The notes under the pieces are model-generated. The model did no database searches. It worked only from the letters and a program-made list of their open reading frames with translations, and was not told the DNA's origin. This document shows, one piece after another, positions 34,076 to 42,661 of a stretch of DNA of 54,688 bases. This DNA is from Chloroflexota bacterium (GTDB lineage Bacteria > Chloroflexota > Dehalococcoidia > Lucifugimonadales > UBA3495). The stretch spans positions 1 to 54,688 of the forward strand of contig JAPOQH010000027.1 of the NCBI GenBank assembly GCA_026710825.1, read 5' to 3'. How positions within the stretch are numbered: position 1 is the stretch's first letter; every line of letters starts with the position of its first letter. Made by a program: the position numbers and the translations under genes.

Positions 34076-34933
34076 ATGATCTTGAATCGCAAAATTGTCA
34101 TCGCCGCCATGTTCGCCGTGCTCGTCCTGGCGATGTTCGTAGTCGCTTGCGGCGGAGAGCCGGCCGCCCCCACCGCCGCGCCTGCGCCCACCGCCGAACC
34201 CGCGGCAGCGACCACTGCCCCTGTTGCCGCCACGTCGGAGCCAGCGGCAGACGCCACGAGCGCTCATGCACCGACCGAGGCGATGGCTGCCACTGAGGCA
34301 ATGGCTCCCACCGAGGCGATGGCCGCTACCGAGGTTCCCACGGAACCCCCGCCTCAGCCGCCCACGCCCGAGGCCATGCCGTCCAGCGCCGCGACGGTGT
34401 TCACGCTGGGCGATGGGACGATCGCGCGCTACAAGGTTGAGGAGGTTCTGGCGAACACAGGATTCAAGGTGGCGACGGGCGAAACCATGGACGTTGCAGG
34501 GAGCATCGCTGTTGACGCTGATGGCGGCGTGGTCGCCGAAGAGAGCCGCATCGCCGTGCAGGCGGCGACGCTGCAGACCGACAGCGGCCGGCGCGACGGC
34601 TACGTGCGCAACCGGACGCTGGAAACGGACACCTACCCCGAGGTCGTGTTCGTCCCGACCTCAATCAACGGACTGCCCGAGTCGTTGGCCGACGCCAGCA
34701 GCCATACGCACCTGGACATCATCGGCGACCTGACCATCAAGGATCAGACACGCGAGGTAACGTGGTTCGGGGACATCGATTTTGCGGGCGACGGAACCGT
34801 GTCGGGAGTAGTGGTGGTCGAATTCACGTTCGACGACTTCGACATGACCAAGCCCAGCGTCGCCATCGTCCTCAGCGTGGAGGACACAATCCGATTGGAA
34901 CTGGACCTCGTCGGAACTATTGGCCAACCATGA
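34076..34933 (+). CDS. YceI-like lipoprotein
   Basis: The product has 285 residues. A signal peptide ends at the lipobox VVACGG. A long Ala/Pro/Thr linker with tandem TEAMAAT/TEAMAPT units covers about residues 28-105. A YceI-type lipocalin-like domain follows: RYKVEEVLANTGFKVATGETMDVAGSIAVD, then RDGYVRNRTLETDTYPEVVFVPTSINGLP, and LTIKDQTREVTWFGDIDF. YceI proteins bind isoprenoid-like hydrophobic ligands. GGAGAT lies upstream of the ATG. The first gene after the LLM pair, it is divergent from the second LLM gene. Confidence 0.88.
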   Translation: MILNRKIVIAAMFAVLVLAMFVVACGGEPAAPTAAPAPTAEPAAATTAPVAATSEPAADATSAHAPTEAMAATEAMAPTEAMAATEVPTEPPPQPPTPEAMPSSAATVFTLGDGTIARYKVEEVLANTGFKVATGETMDVAGSIAVDADGGVVAEESRIAVQAATLQTDSGRRDGYVRNRTLETDTYPEVVFVPTSINGLPESLADASSHTHLDIIGDLTIKDQTREVTWFGDIDFAGDGTVSGVVVVEFTFDDFDMTKPSVAIVLSVEDTIRLELDLVGTIGQP

Positions 34934-35067
34934 CCATTTGTCCGAACATCTTGACTCCATTGGACACGCTATAATGATGTTTCAATGAGTCAAATAAATA
35001 TAATATAGATATAAAGGAGTCGTTTTGTATACAATATTATCGGGCGACCCGTAGCAAGGAGGGCACT

Positions 35068-35271
35068 ATGCCCGGCATCGTAATGGGACTGATAGTGATG
35101 GCGCTGGTTCCCATAACTTTTTTGATCTGCCCCGGTAGTCAATACTCGTGCCAGATCATTCAGTCGGTGAGCGTGCTCTTCGGCATGATGGCCCTTGCGC
35201 TGTCCGGTGCCATCGCAGTGGGGGAGTGGCGCAGTTGGAGGAAGGCCAAAAAAACCAACCGAGCCGACTGA
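35068..35271 (+). CDS. Small two-helix membrane protein
   Basis: The product has 67 residues and two hydrophobic segments (MPGIVMGLIVMALVPITFLI and SVSVLFGMMALALSGAIAV) with a basic C-terminus (EWRSWRKAKKTNRAD). AAGGAGGGC precedes the ATG, a strong site. No family recognised. The upstream 130 bp is AT-rich, with AAATATAATATAGATATA near 34995-35011 as a possible promoter. The next small membrane gene starts 7 bases after its stop. Confidence 0.55.
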   Translation: MPGIVMGLIVMALVPITFLICPGSQYSCQIIQSVSVLFGMMALALSGAIAVGEWRSWRKAKKTNRAD

Positions 35272-35278
35272 GACCATT

Positions 35279-35488
35279 ATGCCGGACCTGATTTCCATTG
35301 GCCCAGTCGCCGCTGTACCCCTGGCCTTGGCGTTCATAATGAACATTCTGGCAGAATGGGCACTGTTGAGTCGCCAAAGCTCGCTGGAACTGGCTCTGGC
35401 AAAGTCAGTCAAAGCCATCATCATTCCCGCGTTGATCGCCGCTTACGCGATAATTATTGCCGCCGCACTCAGCGTGCCTGTGAATTAG
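35279..35488 (+). CDS. Small two-helix membrane protein
   Basis: The product has 69 residues and two hydrophobic stretches (LISIGPVAAVPLALAFIMNILAEW and AIIIPALIAAYAIIIAAALSV). The ATG lies 7 bases behind the stop of the previous small gene, so it is likely reinitiated. The last four bases overlap the convergent M24 peptidase stop. No family recognised. Together with the previous gene it may encode a two-subunit small membrane complex, but nothing in the sequence shows that. Confidence 0.45.
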   Translation: MPDLISIGPVAAVPLALAFIMNILAEWALLSRQSSLELALAKSVKAIIIPALIAAYAIIIAAALSVPVN

Positions 35489-36663
35489 TCACTCCGAATC
35501 AAAACGATGTCCCGCTGCACGGGCGACGAGGCGTAGGGGCCGTCCTCGCTCATGTAGGCGTCGATCTCGGAGCGGACGCCAAACTCGGGCAGATAGATGC
35601 CCGGCTCGATGGAGAAACCCACGCCCGGGATGATGCGGCGAGTGTCGTGGGTCTCGAAGTTGTCGAGGTTCACGCCCTCGCCATGCACGGTGTGGTAGAT
35701 GCTGTGGCCCAGGCGGTGGGTGAAGTAGTCTCCGTAGCCGCGATCGGTGATGTACCGGCGCGCCACGTCGTCGGCCTGCCAGCCCTCGATGGGATCTCCC
35801 GCAACGTGGGAATCTTTGAGGAACGCCAGGGCGGCGTCGCGCGCGCCCAGGACGATATCGAATACCTCCCGGTTGCGGCCCGGCGGGTCGTCGCCCACGT
35901 AGGCGGTCCAGGTGATGTCGGCGTACACGCTGCCGGGCGTGTCCTCCCGCGCCCACAGGTCGATCAGCACCCAGTCGCCGGCAGCTATGACGCTGCTCCC
36001 CTCGTCGGCGGGCTCGTAGTGCGGGTCGGAGCAGTGGGCGTTGGTGGATACGATTGGGCCGTCGGCAGCGGTAAGACCTTCCTCACGGAACCGGCGGCGG
36101 ATGAACTCCGCAATCTCAAACTCCGTGACCCCGTCGGCCAGGCGCCGTCCAATGCGGACGAAAGCCTCGTTGACGATGCGGCCCAGAGCGTCGGCGGCGC
36201 GCCGGTGGCCGGCCAGTTGTTCGGGGGACCAGCGCTGGGTTGCGTACTGCATGAGGTCTGCCGATGATATGACGTCGGGGCCCATGCTGCGCACCAACTC
36301 CACGGTTCCGGCGTCCACTCGGGATACACGGGGCAGGCTGTTGCGAGGGGAGTATTCCATGGCGACGGCGGAGGCTTGGGCCAATGTGTCCCTCAGCGCG
36401 GATTCCAGGGTCGCCCGGCTGCTGTACACCACGGTCTCGACGCCCGAGTCGGCGAACTTGCCGGCATCCACGTGGTGCGTCAGCAGGGTCGGCCAACCCG
36501 ACGATGGCACGTAGAGGAACACGGGACGGGTGACGTGGCCCGACGCCGGCGCGACCTGGGCGAGCACGGGGTTGCAGCCCAGGTAGTCGTAAATCAGCCA
36601 GCCGGGGACGTTTTCGTTGGCGAGGAATTCCTGGGCGTCGTTAATCATCTGCGCGTTGGCCAT
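35485..36663 (-). CDS. M24-family metallopeptidase (Xaa-Pro dipeptidase-like)
   Basis: The product has 392 residues. The C-terminal pita-bread domain shows the five metal ligands in order: VLIDLWARED (Asp), YADITWTAYVG (Asp), HRLGHSIYH (His), FSIEPGIYLPEFGVRSEID (Glu and Glu). The N-terminal creatinase-like domain starts INDAQEFLANENVPGWLIYDY. It probably cleaves X-Pro peptides or a related amide such as creatine-like compounds. CAGGAG precedes the ATG. It is followed on the minus strand only by the convergent small gene. Confidence 0.9.
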   Translation of the reverse strand: MANAQMINDAQEFLANENVPGWLIYDYLGCNPVLAQVAPASGHVTRPVFLYVPSSGWPTLLTHHVDAGKFADSGVETVVYSSRATLESALRDTLAQASAVAMEYSPRNSLPRVSRVDAGTVELVRSMGPDVISSADLMQYATQRWSPEQLAGHRRAADALGRIVNEAFVRIGRRLADGVTEFEIAEFIRRRFREEGLTAADGPIVSTNAHCSDPHYEPADEGSSVIAAGDWVLIDLWAREDTPGSVYADITWTAYVGDDPPGRNREVFDIVLGARDAALAFLKDSHVAGDPIEGWQADDVARRYITDRGYGDYFTHRLGHSIYHTVHGEGVNLDNFETHDTRRIIPGVGFSIEPGIYLPEFGVRSEIDAYMSEDGPYASSPVQRDIVLIRSD

Positions 36664-36694
36664 GGGGTTACTCCTGCCGTGTCGCCCGGTGAGT

Positions 36695-37513
36695 TCAGGC
36701 GTAGTATTGCCGGTGCCGGCCGCCGTCCAGGATGATGTTGGCGCCGGTCAGATACGATGCTCGCGAGGACGCAACCATCGCGACAACGTCGCCAATCTCG
36801 CAGGGCTGCGCCATCCGGTGCATCGGAGAATCATCCTCGTGATGGTTCCGGTCCGCCCCAGTTTCCTCGCCCGAATCGGATGAGGCGTCGCCATTCCCGC
36901 CACTGTCGGCGTGATCGTCTTCTGAATCGTCCGTTTCGACACCGAAGTAGATGATGTTGTTGACGGTTATGTTGTTGGGTGCAAGCTCGAAAGCCAGACC
37001 CTTGAAGTAGGCCAGCAGGGGCGCAAGGCTCAGGGACGAGAGGGTGCCGCCCGACGAAACTTCAATCGCGGAATAGGGGATGAGGTTGATGATCCGCCCG
37101 ATGCCCAGGCGCTTCATGTGAGGCAGCACTTCCCTGGTCAGCTGAACGGCTGAGAAGAAGTTGCGCGCCAGGGCTGGTTCGATATTCTCTTCCTCAAGAT
37201 CGAGCGCATCCGAGGGTTCCAGCTCCTGTACCGTGTTGACCAGTACGCCGATGTCGTTCTGCCGGTGCAGGGTCTCGCGCACCAGGCGGTGGATGTCGCG
37301 GGTGCGGTTGAGGTCCGCGATGACGGCTCGGAAGCGGTCCTGCGGAATATTCGACCGGGCCAGTTCGATTTCCACATGGCGCATGTGGTAACTGTCGGGC
37401 GCGGTCAGCGACAGGATCGCGCCCTCATTGGCAAGGGAAGCCGCCGCCGCGGTCGCAATCCCCAGGTGGGAATCGACCACCAGCGCAACGGTGTCCTGCA
37501 GTCCCAGATTCAT
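36695..37513 (-). CDS. Degenerate SDR-fold protein with acidic insertion
   Basis: The product has 272 residues. The overall SDR fold is clear: IGVLVNTVQELEPSDAL (position of NNAG), RIINLIPYSAIEVSSGG, LAFELAPNNITVNNI, and the C-terminal LTGANIILDGGRHRQYY. But the nucleotide motif TGxxxGIG is replaced by VDSHLGIA, NNAG by VNTV, and the catalytic YxxxK by LSLAPL...K without the Tyr. An acidic, Ser/Asp/Glu-rich insertion of about 35 residues (DDSEDDHADSGGNGDASSDS) sits where the substrate loop would be. It probably lacks dehydrogenase activity and may be a structural or regulatory partner. It lies just downstream of the CaiB/BaiF gene. Confidence 0.75.
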   Translation of the reverse strand: MNLGLQDTVALVVDSHLGIATAAAASLANEGAILSLTAPDSYHMRHVEIELARSNIPQDRFRAVIADLNRTRDIHRLVRETLHRQNDIGVLVNTVQELEPSDALDLEEENIEPALARNFFSAVQLTREVLPHMKRLGIGRIINLIPYSAIEVSSGGTLSSLSLAPLLAYFKGLAFELAPNNITVNNIIYFGVETDDSEDDHADSGGNGDASSDSGEETGADRNHHEDDSPMHRMAQPCEIGDVVAMVASSRASYLTGANIILDGGRHRQYYA

Positions 37514-37553
37514 CTAGCCTTCCTCGATTGGCACAAACGGACCAGAAAACGGA

Positions 37554-38750
37554 TCAGATGACACCTGACGAGGCCATCTGGTCAACGTCCGCATCCGAGT
37601 AGCCAAGGTCGGTAAGGATCTGGTGGTTGTGTTCGCCCAGGAGGGGCGGCGGCTGGTCGAGTCCGCCGGGAGTCTCAGAGAACTTGATGGGGAGGCCGGT
37701 CTGCTTGATGCTGCCCAGCGTGGGGTGCGGCATCTCCAGCAGCATTTCCCGGTGCAATACCTGCTCGTCGTTGAACACGTCGGCGAGGTCGTTGATGGGG
37801 CCGGCCGGCACGCTGACGGCCTGCAGGTCCGCCACCCATTCGTCGGCATCCTTCTTGAGGAAGAACTCCTGGAGCAGCGGGACCAACTTCGAGCGGTTGT
37901 TCACGCGCACGCCGTTGTTGGCGTAGTCAGGGTCCTCGTGCAGGTCCATGCGGTCAATGCCCTCGCAGAACCGGTCCCACAGGCGGTCGGAACCGACGGC
38001 CACGTTGAAGTACTTGCCGTCCTTGCCCATGAACGCCTGGTACGGAACCAGCGTGGGGTGAGCCGCACCCAGCCGCTTGGGCGCTTCGCCGGTGGCGAAG
38101 TAGTAGCCGGCCTGGTAGGTCATCCACGCGACCTGGGCATCGAGCATGGACAGGTCGATGTACTGCCCCACACCGTCGGCCTTGGTGCTGCGGTGGTGCA
38201 GCGCGGCCATGACGGCGAATGCGGCCCACATGCCGGCGCCGATGTCGGAAACGGCGATGCCAACCTTCTGCGGGTCGCCGCCGAGGTCGCCCGTGATGCT
38301 CATCAGGCCGCTGATGCCCTGCATGATCTGGTCGTAGGCGGGCCGGTTCCGGTAGGGGCCCGTCGCGCCGAAGCCGGAGATGGAGCAGTAGATGATGGCC
38401 GGATTTACCTTCTTCACGTCCTCGTAGGACAGGTTGAAGTTCGGCATCACATCGGGCGTGAAATTTTCCACGATGATGTCGGCGTCGGCGGCCAGTTTCA
38501 GGAAGACCTGCTGGGCCTTTTCATCACGCAGGTTCAGCGTCAGGCTGCGCTTGTTGCGGTTGACGTTGAGGAAGTACGCGGACTCTTCGCCGATGAATGG
38601 AGGACCCCATTTGCGGGTGTCGTCGCCCACTCCGGGACGCTCGATTTTGATGACATCGGCGCCGTAGTCGCCCAGCATGAGCGCGCAGAATGGCCCCGCG
38701 AGCGCGCGAGTCAAGTCCAGCACCTTGATGCCTTCCAGTGGTTTCGTCAT
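37554..38750 (-). CDS. CaiB/BaiF family CoA-transferase
   Basis: The product has 398 residues, a normal class III CoA-transferase. KPLEGIKVLDLTRALAGPFCALMLGDYGADVIKIERPGVGDDTRKWGPPF is the family start. YDQIMQGISGLMSITG carries the catalytic Asp. It transfers CoA between acyl donors and acceptors, for example to succinate, formate, or an aromatic or terpenoid acid. It heads a minus-strand pair with the degenerate SDR and is divergent from the molybdopterin hydroxylase gene; a strong TATAAT-type -10 lies about 60 bases upstream. Confidence 0.92.
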   Translation of the reverse strand: MTKPLEGIKVLDLTRALAGPFCALMLGDYGADVIKIERPGVGDDTRKWGPPFIGEESAYFLNVNRNKRSLTLNLRDEKAQQVFLKLAADADIIVENFTPDVMPNFNLSYEDVKKVNPAIIYCSISGFGATGPYRNRPAYDQIMQGISGLMSITGDLGGDPQKVGIAVSDIGAGMWAAFAVMAALHHRSTKADGVGQYIDLSMLDAQVAWMTYQAGYYFATGEAPKRLGAAHPTLVPYQAFMGKDGKYFNVAVGSDRLWDRFCEGIDRMDLHEDPDYANNGVRVNNRSKLVPLLQEFFLKKDADEWVADLQAVSVPAGPINDLADVFNDEQVLHREMLLEMPHPTLGSIKQTGLPIKFSETPGGLDQPPPLLGEHNHQILTDLGYSDADVDQMASSGVI

Positions 38751-38809
38751 GCAGCAATACCTCCGCCAGTAACGCCACGCTCTGCGTTTCCGTTCCCGTG
38801 GCGCTCAAT

Positions 38810-38815
38810 ATTATA
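38810..38815 (-). promoter_or_regulatory. -10 element for the CaiB/BaiF gene
   Basis: Read on the minus strand the sequence is TATAAT, 60 bases before the CaiB/BaiF start. It lies in the 226-bp divergent region that also should hold the promoter of the hydroxylase gene. No clear -35 box (nearest candidate is weak). Confidence 0.45.
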
Positions 38816-38976
38816 ACGTAACATCGCGGAATCTTGGAGAAATCCTATAAAAAATGCCACGAAATGGCGACGAGCGGCGGCAACGGAACCGGCCGTCCGC
38901 CACCGCCGTCCCGCAGCGCCCTTGTGGTAATATGCCGCCATCACGCATACCCGTTGACACCACCACGAGGTGAACC

Positions 38977-41310
38977 ATGACCACCACTCAGCAATCCGCC
39001 GCTACCGAGGGCTACAGCGTTATCGGCAGCCGGCCCATCCGCCACGACGGCACCGACAAGGTGACCGGACGCGCGCAGTACGGCGCCGACCTCAACCTGC
39101 CCGGCATGCTCTACGGCAAGGTCCTGCGCAGCCCGCACGCCCACGCCCGCATCAAGAGCATCGACACCAGCAAGGCCGAGGCCATGCCTGGCGTCCACGC
39201 CGTCGCCACTGCCTCCGATCTGCCCCAGCCGGGCGGACGCGTGCTGGCCCGGGGCGAAGGCGCAATGACCAGCCCCAAGTTCCTGAGCAACAACTGCCTG
39301 GCCGCCGAGAAGGCCCTGTACAAGGGGCATGCCATCGCGGCCGTCGCCGCCGACAGCGCCCATGAGGCGGAGTTGGCGCTTGCCCTCATCGAGGTTGAGT
39401 ACGAGTTGCTGACGCCCGTGCAGGACGTGCTGGAGGCCATGCGCGACGACGCGCCGCTGGTCCACGAGCGTCTCGCCAACCTGAACGACCCCAGCGTGCG
39501 CCCCGGCGGACTGCTGGGCGAGGGCGACGACGGCAAGGTGGGCAACGTGCCCAACCGCTATTTCTATGAGATCGGCGACCTGGAATCCGGATTCGCCGCC
39601 GCCGACGTTGTGATCGAGCGCGAGTTCCGCACCAAGGCTGTCCACCAGGGCTACATCGAACCCCACGCGGCCACCGCGCTGTGGAACGCCGACGACTCGC
39701 TGCATCTCTGGTGCAGCAGCCAGGGCCACTTCAATGTGCGCGACCAGACGGCCACGATCCTGGGCATGCCGGTATCCAAGGTGCTGGTGACGCAGTTGGA
39801 GATCGGCGGCGGGTTCGGCGGCAAGACGCTGGTGTACCTGGAGCCCGTCGCGGCGGTGCTGTCCAAGAAGACCGGCCGGCCGGTGAAGATCCAGATGTCG
39901 CGCATCGAGGTGTTCGAGGGCACCGGCCCGACCTCCGGCGGCTACCTGCGGGTGAAGATGGGCGCGACCAACGACGGCAAGATCACCGCCGCCGATGTTT
40001 CGCTCTACTACGAGGCCGGCGCATTCCCCGGCTCCCCGGTCAACCCGGGTGCCCAATGTGCCCTGTCCTGCTACAACATCGAGAACGGTCGGGTCGAAGC
40101 GGCCGATGTGGTGCTGAACCACCCCAAGACCGCGGCCTACCGCGCCCCCGGCTCACCGGCCGCGGCCTTCGCCGTGGAGTCGGTGGTTGACGAGATTTGC
40201 GAACAGATCGGCATGGACAAGATGGACTTCCGATCACAGAACGGCGCCAAGCAGGGCGACCGCCGCGTCACCGGTCCGCAGTTCGGCAGCATCGGCTGGC
40301 TGGAAACCGTGCAGGCCGGACGCGAGCACGACCACTGGAACGCGCCCATCGACCGCTCGCCCGAAGCCGAAGGCAAGAAGGTCGGGCGCGGCGTCGCCGG
40401 CGGCTTCTGGTTCAACGGCACCGGCCCCGCCAGCGCCATCGTCAGCGTGCTGGCCGACGGAACCGTGAGCCTGGTCGAGGGTTCGCCGGACATCGGTGGC
40501 AGCCGCGCCGTGGCCGCGATGCACGTCGCCGAGGTGCTGGGCCTGGCCGCCGAGGACGTGTCCCCCGCCGTGGGCGACACCAACTCCATCGGCTGGACCT
40601 CCATGACCGGCGGCAGCGGCGTGGCCTTCAAGACGGGCTGGGCATCCTACGAGGCGGCCCAGGACGTGAAACAGCAGATGATCAACCGCGCCGCCCGCAT
40701 CTGGGACATCGACCCCGAGAACGTCGAATACGACGCCGGCGTCATCCAGCACAAGTCTGAGCCGGAACTGCGGTTCACCTTCCAGCAGTTGGCCGCGCGC
40801 CTCAACGGCACCGGCGGCCCGATCGTCGGGCGCGCCAACGTGTCCCCCACCGGCGTCGGCGGAGCCTACGCGCTCCACATCGCCGACGTGGCAGTGGACG
40901 TTGACACCGGCAAGGTGGACATCCTGCGCTACACCGCCATCCAGGACGCCGGCACGGCGATCCACCCGTCCTACGTGGAGGGTCAGATCCAGGGCGGCGC
41001 GGTGCAGGGCATCGGCTGGGCGCTCAACGAGGAGTACTTCTTCAACGACGACGCGCAGATGCAGAACTCCAGCTTCCTGGACTATCGCATGCCCACGGCG
41101 CTGGACCTGCCGATGATCGACACCGTGGTGGTGGAGGTGCCCAACCCCGGGCATCCCTACGGCGTGCGCGGGGTGGGCGAGGTGCCCATCGTGCCGCCAA
41201 TGGCCGCCATCGCCAACGCCATCCACAACGCCACCGGCGTCCGCATGACCAACCTCCCCATGAACCCAGGCGCAGTCCTGGAAGCCCTCTGGGAACAGAA
41301 CGGCGGCTAG
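38977..41310 (+). CDS. Xanthine dehydrogenase-family molybdopterin-binding subunit
   Basis: The product has 777 residues, full length for the XdhB/CoxL-type large subunit. RHDGTDKVTGRAQYGADLNLPGMLYGKVLRSPHAHARI opens the aldehyde-oxidase domain. The molybdopterin domain has GGFGGKTLVYLEPVAAVLSKKTGRPVKI, AAYRAPGSPAAAFAVES (position of the AYR loop) and GVRGVGEVPIVPP with the catalytic E735. It lacks the CoxL form I AYRCSFR motif, so it is not a CO dehydrogenase; a carboxylate or heterocycle hydroxylase is more likely. The FAD and 2Fe-2S subunit genes are not adjacent here. Confidence 0.92.
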   Translation: MTTTQQSAATEGYSVIGSRPIRHDGTDKVTGRAQYGADLNLPGMLYGKVLRSPHAHARIKSIDTSKAEAMPGVHAVATASDLPQPGGRVLARGEGAMTSPKFLSNNCLAAEKALYKGHAIAAVAADSAHEAELALALIEVEYELLTPVQDVLEAMRDDAPLVHERLANLNDPSVRPGGLLGEGDDGKVGNVPNRYFYEIGDLESGFAAADVVIEREFRTKAVHQGYIEPHAATALWNADDSLHLWCSSQGHFNVRDQTATILGMPVSKVLVTQLEIGGGFGGKTLVYLEPVAAVLSKKTGRPVKIQMSRIEVFEGTGPTSGGYLRVKMGATNDGKITAADVSLYYEAGAFPGSPVNPGAQCALSCYNIENGRVEAADVVLNHPKTAAYRAPGSPAAAFAVESVVDEICEQIGMDKMDFRSQNGAKQGDRRVTGPQFGSIGWLETVQAGREHDHWNAPIDRSPEAEGKKVGRGVAGGFWFNGTGPASAIVSVLADGTVSLVEGSPDIGGSRAVAAMHVAEVLGLAAEDVSPAVGDTNSIGWTSMTGGSGVAFKTGWASYEAAQDVKQQMINRAARIWDIDPENVEYDAGVIQHKSEPELRFTFQQLAARLNGTGGPIVGRANVSPTGVGGAYALHIADVAVDVDTGKVDILRYTAIQDAGTAIHPSYVEGQIQGGAVQGIGWALNEEYFFNDDAQMQNSSFLDYRMPTALDLPMIDTVVVEVPNPGHPYGVRGVGEVPIVPPMAAIANAIHNATGVRMTNLPMNPGAVLEALWEQNGG

Positions 41311-41340
41311 ATCCGCCAGCGCACTCCGTTGGTAAACTGT

Positions 41341-41364
41341 AGGGGCGGATGATCATCCGCCCCT
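41341..41364. repeat. Dispersed palindrome, GGGGCGGAT variant
   Basis: A perfect 24-bp palindrome with arms AGGGGCGGATGA and TCATCCGCCCCT lies 30 bp after the hydroxylase stop. It is a member of the family at 9808, 25286 and 43186 and could also work as a transcript-end hairpin. Confidence 0.7.
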
Positions 41365-41759
41365 TGTGGAAATAGGTAAAAGCTACGCGCGCCCTGACGG
41401 TTGCAATTTGTCAGCGCGTGCGGCTGACCTAAATCCCCAACGCGTTCACGTCCCGTACCTCCTGAGTGGGATCTGGATTGTGCGGAGAGCGGAAAGGGTG
41501 ACGCACCATTGCAGCACCCACGTGCTAAATGATGAGATAATCAAATTGCCGTCGAATACCGATTCCTACAGACGACCGGAAAAAACGGGAATATACGGGA
41601 GTACCCGCATGATCACGTTATTTTCATAATTTTCAGTGTTCACACACTATCGCTATGTGGTAAGTTTGCGCACGTTATATTACCCCTTAGCCACGGGAGG
41701 ATGGAGGTCTGCCGGAAGTTGTTCGGCGCATCCAACTTATTCATGGAGGAACGAACATT
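41365..41759. other. Gene-less, AT-richer spacer before the dCTP deaminase island
   Basis: I see no supported gene here; two short plus-strand frames (41366-41629 and 41636-41869) lack ribosome sites and any motif. Base composition becomes visibly more AT-rich after about 41520 and stays so through the dCTP deaminase gene, suggesting the left edge of an acquired segment. Confidence 0.45.
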
Positions 41760-42083
41760 ATGTTTCAAACGTCTCTTTGGCGCACCAATCCGGAACACGT
41801 CTTGTTGAATTGCTCGGAAGTGCGCGAAATGCCCGGTGGAGACGAGTTTGTAGTCCAATTCACAACTAAGAACGGCCATTACACATCCTTCGTGCCCAAG
41901 CAGCACGTTGACGCTATCAATCGTCGGCTCCACGCCTGCATCGTCGCGGACGTGGATGATGGCGTGCTCATACTCATTCCTGCAGAAACCCTTACATCAG
42001 GGCCACGACTCCTTGTGGAAGAATCTGAGAGGAAAGAGTTGCTGACTGTCGGCGATTGGGTGACGAGCAATGGTATTAAGTGA
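41760..42083 (+). CDS. Uncharacterised protein upstream of dCTP deaminase
   Basis: The product has 107 residues and no family I recognise. It is mixed alpha/beta, with FVVQFTTKNGHYTSFVPKQHVDAINRRLHACIVADVDDGVLILIPAETL. GGAGG lies 10 bases before the ATG. Its last 14 bases overlap the start of the dCTP deaminase gene in another frame, so the two are probably co-expressed. It may regulate or complete that enzyme's function. Confidence 0.65.
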   Translation: MFQTSLWRTNPEHVLLNCSEVREMPGGDEFVVQFTTKNGHYTSFVPKQHVDAINRRLHACIVADVDDGVLILIPAETLTSGPRLLVEESERKELLTVGDWVTSNGIK

Positions 42084-42636
42084 CCAAGAAATCGTCATGG
42101 AGTTGCGGACCGGGAGGCTGGTCATCACTCCGGAAGTCACAGACGCCGAAATTGGCCCATCATCGATTGATCTGCATCTCAGCGACACATTCACGATTTT
42201 CAAGACAGAATCCGAATTGGCCGAACTGGCAGGGTTGGACCTCACCGTAAATCTGGCTAACATCGCCGATGTTGAGAAAATCATCAACGTGGTAGGTGTA
42301 GAAACCACCTTCCCTGAAAATGAGGGATGTGTCATACGGCCTGGTCAGTTTATCTTGGCTTATACGCGGGAGCGCATCGAGCTCCCGAATTACCTAGCAG
42401 CACGGGTTGAAGGCCGAAGCACCTTGGCTAGATTGGGTTTGTCGATCCACCAAACGGCTCCAACGGTCCATGCAACGTTTAAGGGGCAGTTGAGGTTAGA
42501 GATCATGAACAATGGCCCGGTGCCGTGCAGATTATCCCCAGGAATGGCCTTCTGCCAGCTAATTTTAGAGAAGCTAGGCTCGCCCGCTACAAGGGATCTC
42601 AATAGTGCTTTCCAAAACCAATCGCAAAGTCCTTGA
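42070..42636 (+). CDS. dcd: dCTP deaminase
   Basis: The product has 188 residues, the usual Dcd length. IGPSSIDLHLSDTFTIF, RPGQFILAYTRERIELPNYLAARVEGRSTLARLGLSIHQTAPTVHATFKGQLRLEIMNNGP and CRLSPGMAFCQLILEKL cover the dUTPase-like trimer fold; the Glu in LRLEIMN aligns with the catalytic Glu. It deaminates dCTP to dUTP. The gene is AT-richer than the flanking metabolic genes and paired with an unknown small gene, features seen for defence-type dCTP deaminases that deplete nucleotides, though a housekeeping role is equally possible. Confidence 0.9.
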   Translation: MVLSDQEIVMELRTGRLVITPEVTDAEIGPSSIDLHLSDTFTIFKTESELAELAGLDLTVNLANIADVEKIINVVGVETTFPENEGCVIRPGQFILAYTRERIELPNYLAARVEGRSTLARLGLSIHQTAPTVHATFKGQLRLEIMNNGPVPCRLSPGMAFCQLILEKLGSPATRDLNSAFQNQSQSP

Positions 42637-42661
42637 CTACTTTGCCACACGCCACAATTAG

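Noticed and set aside
41366..41869. Two short plus-strand frames in the spacer before the dCTP deaminase segment
   Set aside because: No ribosome sites, no protein-like motifs, and the second overlaps a better-supported gene.
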